NCBI RefSeq assembly: GCF_036492635.1
Contig: NZ_AP025306.1
Span: 434,001 to 498,000 of the forward strand
Direction: 5' to 3'
Length of the DNA: 64,000 nt
Origin: Aureibacter tunicatorum
Lineage (GTDB): Bacteria; Bacteroidota; Bacteroidia; Cytophagales; Cyclobacteriaceae
Made by a program: the position numbers and the translations under genes. Below the pieces are notes generated by a model that saw nothing but the letters and a program-made list of their open reading frames with translations, made no database searches and was not told where the DNA came from. Shown here piece after piece: positions 7,964 through 17,452 of the stretch. Each line of letters opens with the position of its first letter. The first letter of the stretch is position 1.

Positions 7964-9286
7964 CTATTTGGCTTTTTTTGTTTTTATTTTTTGTAAAAAT
8001 CTATATGAAAATACAATGTTGTAATTTTTATTTTTTGATGAAAATACCATAGATTCCATATAATGTGGATAAGAAATTTCATAGCGACCTTCAATTGATA
8101 TATTTTTATATTGATATCCAATACCAGAGTTAAATGAGAGAATTGTATTAGGGATTTTATCAACAGCTTCGCTTTTTTCGATTGTTGTCTCGCCTAATCT
8201 TTCCCTATACACTGTTTTTTCATTTTCAGAATTGATTGTGAAACTTGTACCATAGCCAAAATTTATAAAGATATTCTGATCATTTGGTAATAAAAATCTA
8301 AACCTGATCATGTTTACCATTTTTATAAAATTCATGTTAATTGTTGATTCAAATACATCGTTATCTAATATTCCATTAGTATATGAACTATTATATCTGG
8401 CACTGCTATAAAATAGTTCATTATAGAAAGACAATTTATTCCTATATATTGGAAAATGGTATTCAAATGAAGCTCCGATAAAGGCAGATGGTTTATTCTC
8501 AAAATTACCACGGTGAAGATATTCTTTTTCTCTTGAAGAAGGATTAGCAGAGCTAAAGCTTAAGTTTGAAAATGTAGCACCAGCTAATGCTCCTATATTT
8601 ATAATATGGGTCTTTTCTTTTTTAGGGTAATTAGTTTGAGGTTCATCAATACAATTATAATATTTTTTATATAATTTTAATAGATTCTTCTTGTTATAAG
8701 TCGTGGTTTTTAGTAATTCAGATGTATTAGGACATTCATTCAAATATAGGGCTAATTCAGAAATATATCTTTTGTTCTCTGCATTGGCTTTTCGTTCAGT
8801 TTCTTTATTGAAAGTACTATATTTTTTGTAAGTCAGAAGTTTAAGGTTGTCTTCATAGAGTATGTAGAAATTTTCATTTCCCATTTCATTTTTATAATAA
8901 TATAATTTTTTGGATCCATCCATCAAAACTTGAACGAACGTAGTGTCAGAAGTAGTTTCTAATACAGGACTTTCAGATAGATTGTTTATCCTACTGCTTA
9001 TTTCGGATTCTACTATCGCTGAGACATACTTATCTCCTAAAACAGTAAATTCTGTAAGATCATGACATGAATAAGAGGTAGATTCTTTATCTTCTATACT
9101 TTTTTTAAACTCAATTGATTGAGGTGTTTTTTCTAGTTTTCTAATGAAAATATAACCTTTTTCTTTTTTTCCATTTGTATTGGTTATTTCGCCTTCATGA
9201 AATCGACTTTGAGCAAAAGCGTTATTAAGTGAACAGAAAATGATAAAAATGTAAATAAAAAATGATGTTTTAATAAAATTTTGCAT
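7964..9286 (-). CDS. Outer-membrane beta-barrel protein, porin-like
   Basis: The 440-residue protein begins with a signal peptide of about 25 residues ending near NNAFAQS, typical of Bacteroidota export. Residues about 26-215 form a soluble domain with HEGEITNTNGKKEKGYIFIRKLE, resembling the N-terminal part of other exported Bacteroidota proteins. From about 225 on there are alternating amphipathic strands (INIGALAGATFSNLSF, GASFEYHFPIYR, SIEGRYEISYPHY) ending in YNIVFSYRF, as expected of an eight- to ten-stranded outer-membrane barrel. Function is unknown. The gene stands alone and converges on nfsB. Confidence 0.75.
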   Translation of the reverse strand: MQNFIKTSFFIYIFIIFCSLNNAFAQSRFHEGEITNTNGKKEKGYIFIRKLEKTPQSIEFKKSIEDKESTSYSCHDLTEFTVLGDKYVSAIVESEISSRINNLSESPVLETTSDTTFVQVLMDGSKKLYYYKNEMGNENFYILYEDNLKLLTYKKYSTFNKETERKANAENKRYISELALYLNECPNTSELLKTTTYNKKNLLKLYKKYYNCIDEPQTNYPKKEKTHIINIGALAGATFSNLSFSSANPSSREKEYLHRGNFENKPSAFIGASFEYHFPIYRNKLSFYNELFYSSARYNSSYTNGILDNDVFESTINMNFIKMVNMIRFRFLLPNDQNIFINFGYGTSFTINSENEKTVYRERLGETTIEKSEAVDKIPNTILSFNSGIGYQYKNISIEGRYEISYPHYMESMVFSSKNKNYNIVFSYRFLQKIKTKKAK

Positions 9287-9711
9287 TCTTTAAAATTTGA
9301 CGTTTATTACTTTTAGTGTGATACAAAATTATTATAAATAAGGGTATTTTCATTGTTTAATAGATAAAAAAGTATTTAATATTCGTTTTATTTAGGATGT
9401 GAATATAATTTTTTCGAGAAAAATAGGCGGTTTTTACTTTGATAGCACTAGAAAGTATCATAATTGATTTTTATGTCCATTTATATTATTCTGGAGGGGT
9501 GACAAATATGAATGATTATGGAAACTATAAGAAAGCTGATCATGTTAAACACTATTAATCAATATTATGAATGGTTAAAAGAAAGTGAGATTAAATATCA
9601 TTTTCCTGAACTTTTGTGTTTTGACCTTATTTTTCTATTTATTGAGCTTTTAGACCAATTTGTTACGTTCAGGGATGCTTTTATTTGTGTATCAATTAAC
9701 TAATGATCATG
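9287..9711. other. Long intergenic region with only weak reading frames
   Basis: I see no well supported gene here. A plus-strand frame of 63 codons (9512-9703) ends in TAATG overlapping the first possible start of the next gene, and a 16-codon frame at 9508-9558 follows an unusually good GGAGGGG at 9493-9499. Neither product resembles a family. The region between 9301 and 9490 is AT-rich with no clear promoter of the TAnnTTTG type that I could place with confidence. Confidence 0.35.
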
Positions 9712-10293
9712 ATGAAAACATTAAAAGCAACATTATTAATTTTATTGGCTATAACAACAACTGTTTTGGCTGATGTCGGGTCAAAAAAAACACAGACTTT
9801 TACAGTTGACAGGGTTTTAAATGCAAGTGCGGAAGCTGTATGGAAAGTTGTGGCAGAGGAATTTGCCGATGTAGCTAAATCACACCCTAGACTTGCAAGC
9901 TCACATTATGTAGATGGCAGTCCTATGTCGGGAGAAGGTTGTGAAAGAATTTGCAGTTTGAATGACGATGGCAGCAAATACACTAAAGAAAAAATAGTTG
10001 ACTTCGACTCTGAAAACTATACTTTCAAAGCGGAAATCAATGCAGTAGGCAATTTGCCTTTAGATACTTCATCAAGTTATGTTATCTATAAAGTCACTCC
10101 AATTAATCAGAATCAATGCAGGATTACTTTAACGATGGTTTATCGCACTAAGCCAGCTTTTGCAGGGGCTTTGGCAAAAGGAAGGTTTCGAAAAATTATT
10201 CGTGACTATGCAATTGCAATTGAACATCATACATTGACTGGCGAGGATGTTAATCCTGATAATTTCAAGGAAATTAAGAAGAAATATATCTAA
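9712..10293 (+). CDS. Exported SRPBCC-fold protein
   Basis: The protein is 193 residues from the ATG at 9712; ATGs at 9703 and 9709 are alternatives, and 9712 gives the cleanest signal peptide, MKTLKATLLILLAITTTVLAD. After cleavage the sequence TFTVDRVLNASAEAVWKVV opens a START/SRPBCC (polyketide-cyclase-like) helix-grip domain. These domains bind small hydrophobic ligands. The middle SPMSGEGCERICSLNDDGS is the usual beta-hairpin region and the C-terminal helix is present (KIIRDYAIAIEHHT). Location is periplasmic. It is the last gene before a terminator and precedes the efflux operon without being linked to it. The ligand is unknown. Confidence 0.8.
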   Translation: MKTLKATLLILLAITTTVLADVGSKKTQTFTVDRVLNASAEAVWKVVAEEFADVAKSHPRLASSHYVDGSPMSGEGCERICSLNDDGSKYTKEKIVDFDSENYTFKAEINAVGNLPLDTSSSYVIYKVTPINQNQCRITLTMVYRTKPAFAGALAKGRFRKIIRDYAIAIEHHTLTGEDVNPDNFKEIKKKYI

Positions 10294-10347
10294 TTGCATT
10301 GCCATTTTTCAAATTAAATAAACATTGTAAAATAAGTGTTTCCATGA

Positions 10348-10380
10348 AGTCTGCCAATCTTAGGCAGGCTTTTTTATTTT
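10348..10380 (+). terminator. Terminator after the SRPBCC gene
   Basis: AGTCTGCC (10348-10355) pairs with GGCAGGCT (10363-10370), including one G-U pair, around a 7-nt loop and is followed by TTTTTATTTT. Confidence 0.8.
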
Positions 10381-10590
10381 ATAATTTTTGAACAGTTGAA
10401 ATTTCTCATTTCTAAAATTGACTTATATCCTGTTTGTTCCATTTAATATTTTCGAAATTGATTAGCCAATTTTTTCCCAGAGTATAACTTTCCATTCACT
10501 GAAGAAATACACGATCTTACTGAAACTAGTTTTTAATTTGCTTGAATATATACATTTTTGCCAAGTGTGAAATATTTGTCCAAAATAAAA

Positions 10591-11715
10591 ATGAATTTGA
10601 CAATGAGGTTTTTGATAGCTGTAATGCTCTTGGCTTTAGTTTCAAGCGCATGCACAACAAGCGAAGGAAGTCAAACAAGCAATGCTTATTTACAATCGTT
10701 TCCTACTTTGAAAGTGGAGAAAATGGATTTGGTAAGTTACTCTGGTTTTCCAGCAAGTGTTATAGGTATTTCAAATATCGATATACGCGCCAAAGTGTCG
10801 GGATATGTTCAGAAAGTTTATGTAGACGAAGGCCAGGAGGTAAATAAAGGCCAGTTGCTCTTTAAGTTGGAAACGGAAACTTTGGATCAAAATGCTAATT
10901 CTGCTTATGCGGCAATCGAAGCTGCCCAAGTTGAAGTGGATCGTTTAAAGCCTTTGGTGGAAGAAGATATCATTAGTTCTGTGCAGCTTAAGGCGGCAGA
11001 GGCTTCTTTAGCTCAGGCTAAAAGCAATTATGCAAGTATCTTGTCAGACATCGAGTATACGGAGATAAAAAGCCCTGTAAAAGGAGTTGTCGGTGAGATA
11101 AGAAATAGGGAGGGTACTTTAGTGTCTCCAAGCAGCACAGAAGCTCTTACTACTGTGTCTAGCATAGATGACGTATATGTGTATTTTTCAATGAACGAAA
11201 AGAAGTTTTTGCATTTTACTAAGGACTTGAATGGAGAGACATTGGAAGAAAAAATACAGTATTTGCCAAATGTTAAGCTTAAGCTTGCTGACAAATCCAT
11301 GTACGAGCATGAAGGAAAGATTGAAACTATAACAGGAGACATTAATAAGTTGACTGGTTCGGTTCAGTTCAGAGCTAAATTCCCCAACCCAAGAAAAGTA
11401 TTGAGAAATGGAAGCAGTGGAGAAGTAATGATTCCTACTCAGTACAATCAAGTATTGACGATTCCTTTGATGTCTACTGGTGAGATGCAGCATAAAAAGT
11501 ATGTTTATCAAGTGACAGCGCAAGATTCATTAGAACGATCAATAGTTGACTTGGGTGAGATAGTTGATAATTATGTCATTGTTAACAAAGGACTTGATGA
11601 AGGCGATATAATTATCGGCAAAGGAATGAACAAAGCTCGTCCGGGCATGAAAATCGAAAAGGTTCCAACGACATCCAAAGAAGTTGTTGAATCATTTGAC
11701 CAAGTTTTTCAATAA
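10591..11715 (+). CDS. RND efflux periplasmic adaptor (AcrA/MexA type) lipoprotein
   Basis: This is the membrane-fusion subunit that bridges the inner-membrane RND pump and the outer-membrane channel. I chose the ATG at 10591 (374 residues) because it gives a lipoprotein signal, MNLTMRFLIAVMLLALVSSAC, with the lipid-modified Cys in SSAC. The upstream in-frame start at 10558 is a TTG. The lipoyl half-motifs are visible (IDIRAKVSGYVQKVYVDEGQ and DIEYTEIKSPVKGVVGEI), separated by a helical hairpin rich in Ala and Gln. The pump gene follows after 20 bp and the channel gene after that, so this is the first gene of a complete efflux operon. Substrates are not predictable. Confidence 0.93.
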   Translation: MNLTMRFLIAVMLLALVSSACTTSEGSQTSNAYLQSFPTLKVEKMDLVSYSGFPASVIGISNIDIRAKVSGYVQKVYVDEGQEVNKGQLLFKLETETLDQNANSAYAAIEAAQVEVDRLKPLVEEDIISSVQLKAAEASLAQAKSNYASILSDIEYTEIKSPVKGVVGEIRNREGTLVSPSSTEALTTVSSIDDVYVYFSMNEKKFLHFTKDLNGETLEEKIQYLPNVKLKLADKSMYEHEGKIETITGDINKLTGSVQFRAKFPNPRKVLRNGSSGEVMIPTQYNQVLTIPLMSTGEMQHKKYVYQVTAQDSLERSIVDLGEIVDNYVIVNKGLDEGDIIIGKGMNKARPGMKIEKVPTTSKEVVESFDQVFQ

Positions 11716-11735
11716 GATCTTAAGAAGGAAGTATC

Positions 11736-14700
11736 ATGTTTAAAATATTTATAGAAAGGCCTGTTCTATCGACAGTAATATCGATATTGATTGCCTTGAT
11801 GGGAATATTGGCGATGAGAACTTTGCCAATGACGATGTATCCTGAGATAGCGCCTCCGACAGTTAGTGTAAGAACTAGTTTTCCTGGTGCTAATGCTGAG
11901 ACTTTGGTTGAAAGTGTGATCACTCCAATTGAAGAGCAAATTAATGGTGTGGAAGGGATGACGTACATGACATCTAAAGCCAGTAATGATGGAAGTGTGG
12001 AAATTACTGTGTTTTTCAAATCAGGATATGATCCAGATATGGCAGCTGTAAACGTGCAAAACCGTGTGGCTTTGGCTAGTCCGGTGTTGCCCGCAGAGGT
12101 TAATAGGATGGGAGTTACAACTGAAAAGCGTGAGAACTCGGCTTTGATGTATGTATCGGTTTATTCTGAAAATTCTGAGTTGAATGATGTATTTATTCAA
12201 AATTATGTCAATATCAATATCAGGCCAGAGTTGTTGAGAATTGACGGAGTTGGTTCTGTTCAAATATTCGGAGACAAGGGTTATTCAATGCGTATTTGGA
12301 TCGATCCTGTGAAGATGGCGAATTACGGAATTACAACTGGCGATATTACGGCTGCCATCAATGAGCAAAGTGTTGAAGCTTCAGCGGGTACTTTGGGGCA
12401 AAATGCGGGACAGTCTTTTGAGTATGTGATAAAGTACAAGGGGCGTTATCGTGAAGTAGAGGAGTATGAGTCTATTATCTTAAGACGCTTGGATAATGGA
12501 CAATTGCTGCAGTTGAAAGATGTGGCAACGATTGAGTTGGACGCTTATTCTTATGTTTCCAACTCCGTATCGAAAGGCATGCCGACAATTACATTTGGTG
12601 TTTATCAAACACCGGGCACCAACTCGCACGAAATCGCGCAATTGCTATATGATAAGTTCGATGAAATGGAAAAAACTTTGCCGGAGGGGTTGGCAATCAA
12701 GCCAGTGTACGATACTGATAAGTTTTTGACAGCCTCAATGGATAAAGTTAAGTCAACAATTGTTGAAGCCTTTATACTTGTATTTATTGTTGTATTCATA
12801 TTCTTGCAAGACTTTAAATCAACTGTGATACCGGCAATAGCTGTTCCTGTAGCGATTGTGGGTAGTTTCTTCTTTTTGCAAACTTTTGGTTTTTCAATCA
12901 ACTTGCTGACTCTGTTCGCCTTGATCCTTGCTATTGGTATAGTGGTGGATGACGCTATTATTGTAGTGGAAGCAGTGCATGCCAAATTAGAAAAAGGGTA
13001 TACGAATGTAAAAGAAGCGACAAATACAGCGATGAATGAAATTGGTGGGCCTATCGTATCGGTTACTCTTGTGATGGGTGCTGTATTCGTTCCGATTACT
13101 TTTGCCGAAGGGCCAATAGGCGTGTTCTACAAGCAATTTGGAGTGACGTTGATTATTGCTGTATTGATCTCAGCGGTAAACGCCTTAACATTGAGTCCAG
13201 CTTTGTGCGCTTTATTCTTAAAACCGAATCATAATGAAGGTGAAGAAAAGAAAGGTTATATGAATCGTTTTTTCACAGCTTTCAATATTGCTTTTGAAAT
13301 GCTGACGAATAAATATGTTCGTTCTGTAGGGTTTATGTTGAAACGCAAGTGGATTGGTGTTGGAATACTGATGACTGCTATTGCCACAATATTTGTGATC
13401 AATCAGAGAATGTCTACAGGGTTTGTCCCTGAAGAAGATGAAGGATTTATTTTCTTGAATATTGAATTGCCTGAAGGTGCGTCTTTAGACAGAACACAAT
13501 CTGTTACTAAGCAATTAAGTGGGATTATGAACCAAATTGAAGGAATTGACTTTTATACTTTCGTGAATGGAAGCAATTTCTTCTCAGGTTCAGGTAGCGC
13601 TTATGCTATGGGCTTTGCTGTATTAGATCCATGGGATGAAAGAAAAGAACCTCATTTAAGTTTGGAAGCAGTCATGGGACAGGTTTATGGAGCTGTTTCT
13701 CAGATTTCTGATGCTCAGATCATATGTTTTGCTCCAGGCGGCGTGCCCGGTTTTGGTCAGACCAATGGAGTTGAAGCTCAGTTGATGGATAAAGTTTCGG
13801 GCAAGTTAGTGGACTTGGATAGAGTATCCGAAGAATTTACAGGAGCTTTATTTCAACGCCCTGAAATAGCATTCGTTGCAAGTTCATTCAATACAAATTT
13901 CCCTCAATATGAAATGACATTGGATGTCCCTAAAATCAAAGAAGCTGCCTTGTCGGTGGATGAGGTAATGAGCGCTATGCAGGGATTCATAGGAGGTATT
14001 TATGCGGCTGATTTTAATAGATATGGCAAGCAATTTAAGGTGTTTGTGCAAGCGAAGCCGGAAAATCGTGATGATCCGGAAAGCTTGGAAAGAATCTTTG
14101 TTAGAAACGTGGACGGTGTGATGGCTCCTGTTTCGGAGTTTGTGACTTTGAAGCGTACGAATGGACCACAGACAGTAAGCAGGTATAATTTGTTTAACAC
14201 TGTGACGTTGAATGCTACTGCAAATCCTGGGTACTCATCAGGAGATGCAATCAAAGCTTTTAATGAAGAAGCTGCTAAGCACTTGCCAGAAAATTATCAA
14301 GTGGACTATACAGGTTTAACCAGAGAAGAAATTGCCGCTGGGAATCAGATGGTTTTTATCTTCTTGTTAAGTCTTTTATTTACTTATTTCTTCTTGGCAA
14401 TCCAATATGAGAGTTATATACTTCCTTTCGCGGTTGTATTGTCTTTGCCATTGGGTATAGCAGGAGCTTATCTAACATCTTGGTTGTTGGGATTGGAAAA
14501 CAATATATATTTTCAGGTTGCTCTGATAATGCTCTTAGGCTTATTATCCAAGAATGCGATTCTGATTATTGAGTTCGCATTGCAACGTCGCAATGAAGGC
14601 TTGAGTTTGATTGATGCCGCAAAAGAGGGAGCTAAGGCTCGTTTGCGACCAGTATTGATGACGGCTTTCTCGTTTATACTGGGTTTGATGCCTTTAGTAT

Positions 14701-14885
14701 TGGCACAAGGAGTGGCCGCAGCCAGTAACCGTTCTATTGGTTCCGGTGCTGCTGGAGGAATGTTGATTGGAACAGCTATTGGCTTGTTTGTTATTCCAGT
14801 TTTCTTTGTGATTTTCCAAGGATTGCAAGAAAGGTTGTCTGGAAAGAAGAAAGTTCAAGAGGTGGAAGTTGAAGTTGAATCATAG
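11736..14885 (+). CDS. RND efflux transporter, HAE1/AcrB family
   Basis: The 1049-residue protein has the standard size and layout of a hydrophobe/amphiphile efflux pump: TM1 at residues 10-30, a large periplasmic loop, TM2-6, a second large loop and TM8-12. The proton-relay motif is GIVVDDAIIVVEAV, with the paired Asp in TM4, and the second half has GLLSKNAILIIEFA. N-terminal MFKIFIERPVLSTVIS is classic. It exports drugs, bile-salt-like compounds or solvents using the proton gradient. It lies between the adaptor and TolC-type genes, so the three make one tripartite machine. Start spacing and the opening FIERP support the ATG at 11736. Confidence 0.95.
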   Translation: MFKIFIERPVLSTVISILIALMGILAMRTLPMTMYPEIAPPTVSVRTSFPGANAETLVESVITPIEEQINGVEGMTYMTSKASNDGSVEITVFFKSGYDPDMAAVNVQNRVALASPVLPAEVNRMGVTTEKRENSALMYVSVYSENSELNDVFIQNYVNINIRPELLRIDGVGSVQIFGDKGYSMRIWIDPVKMANYGITTGDITAAINEQSVEASAGTLGQNAGQSFEYVIKYKGRYREVEEYESIILRRLDNGQLLQLKDVATIELDAYSYVSNSVSKGMPTITFGVYQTPGTNSHEIAQLLYDKFDEMEKTLPEGLAIKPVYDTDKFLTASMDKVKSTIVEAFILVFIVVFIFLQDFKSTVIPAIAVPVAIVGSFFFLQTFGFSINLLTLFALILAIGIVVDDAIIVVEAVHAKLEKGYTNVKEATNTAMNEIGGPIVSVTLVMGAVFVPITFAEGPIGVFYKQFGVTLIIAVLISAVNALTLSPALCALFLKPNHNEGEEKKGYMNRFFTAFNIAFEMLTNKYVRSVGFMLKRKWIGVGILMTAIATIFVINQRMSTGFVPEEDEGFIFLNIELPEGASLDRTQSVTKQLSGIMNQIEGIDFYTFVNGSNFFSGSGSAYAMGFAVLDPWDERKEPHLSLEAVMGQVYGAVSQISDAQIICFAPGGVPGFGQTNGVEAQLMDKVSGKLVDLDRVSEEFTGALFQRPEIAFVASSFNTNFPQYEMTLDVPKIKEAALSVDEVMSAMQGFIGGIYAADFNRYGKQFKVFVQAKPENRDDPESLERIFVRNVDGVMAPVSEFVTLKRTNGPQTVSRYNLFNTVTLNATANPGYSSGDAIKAFNEEAAKHLPENYQVDYTGLTREEIAAGNQMVFIFLLSLLFTYFFLAIQYESYILPFAVVLSLPLGIAGAYLTSWLLGLENNIYFQVALIMLLGLLSKNAILIIEFALQRRNEGLSLIDAAKEGAKARLRPVLMTAFSFILGLMPLVLAQGVAAASNRSIGSGAAGGMLIGTAIGLFVIPVFFVIFQGLQERLSGKKKVQEVEVEVES

Positions 14886-14897
14886 AACTGAGAACTA

Positions 14898-16316
14898 ATG
14901 AAAATAGTAAATAGAAAAAATAGATATTGGGCTTTTTTCATCATGCTGGCATGGGTGCTTTCCTCTTGCTTGGCTCAAAGAAAGTTTCAAGATCCTGAGT
15001 TGTCATTAAACACAGATGAACTCTATAGATTCGAGCATAATGAGGATTCAGCCTCATTGGCTCAGTTGCCATTGGATGAATTTTTCGCTGATTCTTTGTT
15101 GCATCACTATATTCTGCAAGGTTTTGAAAAGAATTATGACGTGCGAATAGCGCTTCAGAGTATTTTGGCGGCAGAAGCATATAGAAAACAAGGAAAAGCG
15201 GCATTTTATCCTACATTGTCCGTAGGGCCAAATGCAAACTGGCAACAGTTTTCAAGCAATACGGCATTTGGAGAGGGTGGTTTTAATATGAACCAGTTCG
15301 ACCTAACAGCCAATGTGTCATGGGAAGCGGATATTTGGGGCAAAATCAGCAGTCAGAATAAAGCTTTTCAAGCCAGTTATCTTCAGTCTATTTCAGCGAA
15401 ACAAGCTGTGATGACTCAACTTGTGAGTCAGATATCGCAAGCATACTTTGAATTGCTGGCTTTGGATGAGCAATTGGAAATTACTCGAAGAACCATTGAA
15501 AACAGAGAGAAAAGTTTAAAAGTAATCAAGGCTTTGAAAGCTTCAGGAATCAACAATACAACAGAAGTCGCTGTAAAGCAAACAGCGGCTCAATTGTATG
15601 ATGCGCAAGAAATCGAATCGGATTTGACAGGTCGAATACAATTGGCTGAGAATCGTTTGTCAATATTGTTGGGGCAAGCGCCGCAAAAAATTCAAAGAGG
15701 CAAGTTGTCTCAGCAGAGCTTCAGCAATGATTTGACTACTGGAGTCCCTTTGGCTATGATCAGCAATCGCCCTGATTTGAAAGCCGCAGAGCAAGGTTTG
15801 ATCCAAGCTTTTCAGTTGACAAATAAAGCCAGAGCTGAGATGTATCCTTCGCTTACATTGACTGCAGGGTTGGGATTGATGAGTAATGACATATCTAAAG
15901 TGCTTTTATCAAACTCTTTTTATCATAATTTAATGGCAGGTTTAAGCCAGCCTATTTTCAATGGAAGACAATTGAAAACAGCTCATGAAGTAGCAAAGAC
16001 TAAAGAGGAAGAGGCTTTATTGAATTTTGAAAAATCCATTTTAGTTGCTTCTCAAGAGGTAAATGATGCCATGGTGAATTATGAGACCGCAGGGGATAGG
16101 ATAGAAAGCAAAATGAAATCATATGAAGCTTATCGTATCGCTACCAAGCAATCTGAAAGGTTGTTGGAAAATGGTATGATAAATTATCTTGAAGTATTGA
16201 CTGCTAAGGAAAATGAATTAAGCACGGAGTTGACTTTGGTGGACTTGAGAAGAGAGCAACTTGCATCAGTTGTAAATTTATATGTCGCATTAGGCGGTGG
16301 TTGGTCGAATGACTAA
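14898..16316 (+). CDS. TolC/OprM-type outer-membrane efflux lipoprotein
   Basis: This 472-residue protein is the channel subunit of the efflux operon. The signal MLAWVLSSCLAQ contains a lipobox (LSSC). Two outer-membrane-efflux domains follow, the first with NVSWEADIWGKISSQNKAF and the second with ISNRPDLKAAEQGL and LSQPIFNGRQLK, both hallmarks of the OprM/NodT branch. Long Ala/Gln/Glu-rich helices form the periplasmic tunnel. It starts 12 bp after the pump gene, so translation is likely coupled. A long-loop hairpin with T-run follows the gene. Confidence 0.93.
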   Translation: MKIVNRKNRYWAFFIMLAWVLSSCLAQRKFQDPELSLNTDELYRFEHNEDSASLAQLPLDEFFADSLLHHYILQGFEKNYDVRIALQSILAAEAYRKQGKAAFYPTLSVGPNANWQQFSSNTAFGEGGFNMNQFDLTANVSWEADIWGKISSQNKAFQASYLQSISAKQAVMTQLVSQISQAYFELLALDEQLEITRRTIENREKSLKVIKALKASGINNTTEVAVKQTAAQLYDAQEIESDLTGRIQLAENRLSILLGQAPQKIQRGKLSQQSFSNDLTTGVPLAMISNRPDLKAAEQGLIQAFQLTNKARAEMYPSLTLTAGLGLMSNDISKVLLSNSFYHNLMAGLSQPIFNGRQLKTAHEVAKTKEEEALLNFEKSILVASQEVNDAMVNYETAGDRIESKMKSYEAYRIATKQSERLLENGMINYLEVLTAKENELSTELTLVDLRREQLASVVNLYVALGGGWSND

Positions 16317-16336
16317 TTGAAATGAATAATAAATAA

Positions 16337-16391
16337 GATCATCATTTGTTGGCTTTTTTATAGAATAGCGAATGAATGATGATCATTTTTT
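16337..16391 (+). terminator. Likely terminator of the efflux operon
   Basis: Arms GATCATCATT (16337-16346) and AATGATGATC (16375-16384) are perfectly complementary with a 28-nt loop and are followed by ATTTTTTG. The long loop makes it weaker than a typical terminator, so some read-through into the two-component genes is possible. Confidence 0.55.
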
Positions 16392-16420
16392 GATTCATAA
16401 TGTTAAGCTATTAGTTGAAA

Positions 16421-17452
16421 ATGGAAATGAGTAAAGAAATGAAAAAACCTAGTGATGCTGTAATTTGGTTGGTATATACTTTATTCGTGTTCTCATTTTT
16501 CGTTCAGTTGACGGATTTGGTAAGTGCCATATATCGCACATTTGGGATGATTGCCGTTCAGCTGATGATTTTTTATGCTAACATGCAAGTGTTTCTACCG
16601 AAGTACTTTAAGTCAAATATTTCGAAATATGTCGGAGGCAACCTATTTTTATTGATAATCAGTTTTTTTGTCAATAACCTTGTATTGTTCAATGCACCTG
16701 AGGGAGCTAATTATGATATTGCGTTTAGCCATACATCCTTGACATATGTTAAAAGCTGGTGGGTAGATATGATCTGGATGACAACAGCCCCATCAATATT
16801 ATGCATTTTGATAAGTTTGGTTGTTTACTCATACCGCAAGGCTCAAGTAGCTGACAAAAGAAAGTTGATGTTGATTGAGTCTGAAAAAGCTTTTTTATTG
16901 ATGCAGATCAATCCTCATTTTCTTTTCAATACGCTAAATAATATTTATTCAATGACTATTATGAATGACCCCAAAGGATCCGAGGCGATTATAGTCTTGT
17001 CTAAAATGCTGGATTATTCATTGTATATGTCAAGACAGAAGCTAGTAAGGGTAGAAAAAGAAATTGCTTATATCAACAATTTTATCAATTTGTTTTTGCT
17101 TAAAGATGAGGATATCGAGAATATTTACTTCAATTATGAGCATGTAAAAAAAGGTATGAAAATTCCTCCCATGCTGTTGATCCCATTTATTGAAAACGCA
17201 TTCAAGCATGGAGATGTTGATAAAGACACACAAGGTTTTGTTCACATTAAGATGTTTTCTGAAAACAATCATTTTTATTTTACATGTCTGAATAGCTTTT
17301 CGAAAAATAAAGTCATTGATTGTAGAAAAGAGGGGATTGGAATCAAAAATGTAGCGAGACGTTTGGAGCTTTTGTATCCAGAAAAGCATAATCTTGAAAT
17401 TAGTCAAGATGGAAATGTGTATTTAGTAAAATTAGATCTTGATTTGTCATGA
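16421..17452 (+). CDS. LytS/YehU-family sensor histidine kinase
   Basis: The protein is 343 residues from the ATG at 16421; a TTG at 16415 and an ATG at 16427 are alternatives. Four hydrophobic segments fill the first 150 residues. The phospho-acceptor motif QINPHFLFNTLNNIYS defines the His_kinase family (PF06580), and the ATP-binding part follows with PPMLLIPFIENAFKHG (N box) and EGIGIKNVARRLELLYP (G box). It would sense a membrane or extracytoplasmic cue and phosphorylate the LytTR regulator whose start overlaps its stop by 4 bp. It sits directly behind the efflux operon, so efflux control is plausible but not shown. Confidence 0.93.
   Translation: MEMSKEMKKPSDAVIWLVYTLFVFSFFVQLTDLVSAIYRTFGMIAVQLMIFYANMQVFLPKYFKSNISKYVGGNLFLLIISFFVNNLVLFNAPEGANYDIAFSHTSLTYVKSWWVDMIWMTTAPSILCILISLVVYSYRKAQVADKRKLMLIESEKAFLLMQINPHFLFNTLNNIYSMTIMNDPKGSEAIIVLSKMLDYSLYMSRQKLVRVEKEIAYINNFINLFLLKDEDIENIYFNYEHVKKGMKIPPMLLIPFIENAFKHGDVDKDTQGFVHIKMFSENNHFYFTCLNSFSKNKVIDCRKEGIGIKNVARRLELLYPEKHNLEISQDGNVYLVKLDLDLS

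Noticed and set aside
9512-9703. 63-codon plus-strand frame before the SRPBCC gene
   Set aside because: It matches no family, its composition is that of AT-rich DNA, and the TAATG junction with the next gene can arise by chance. It is described only under the intergenic entry.
11188-12985. Several minus-strand frames inside the efflux genes
   Set aside because: They are shadows of strongly supported RND genes and carry no domain motifs.
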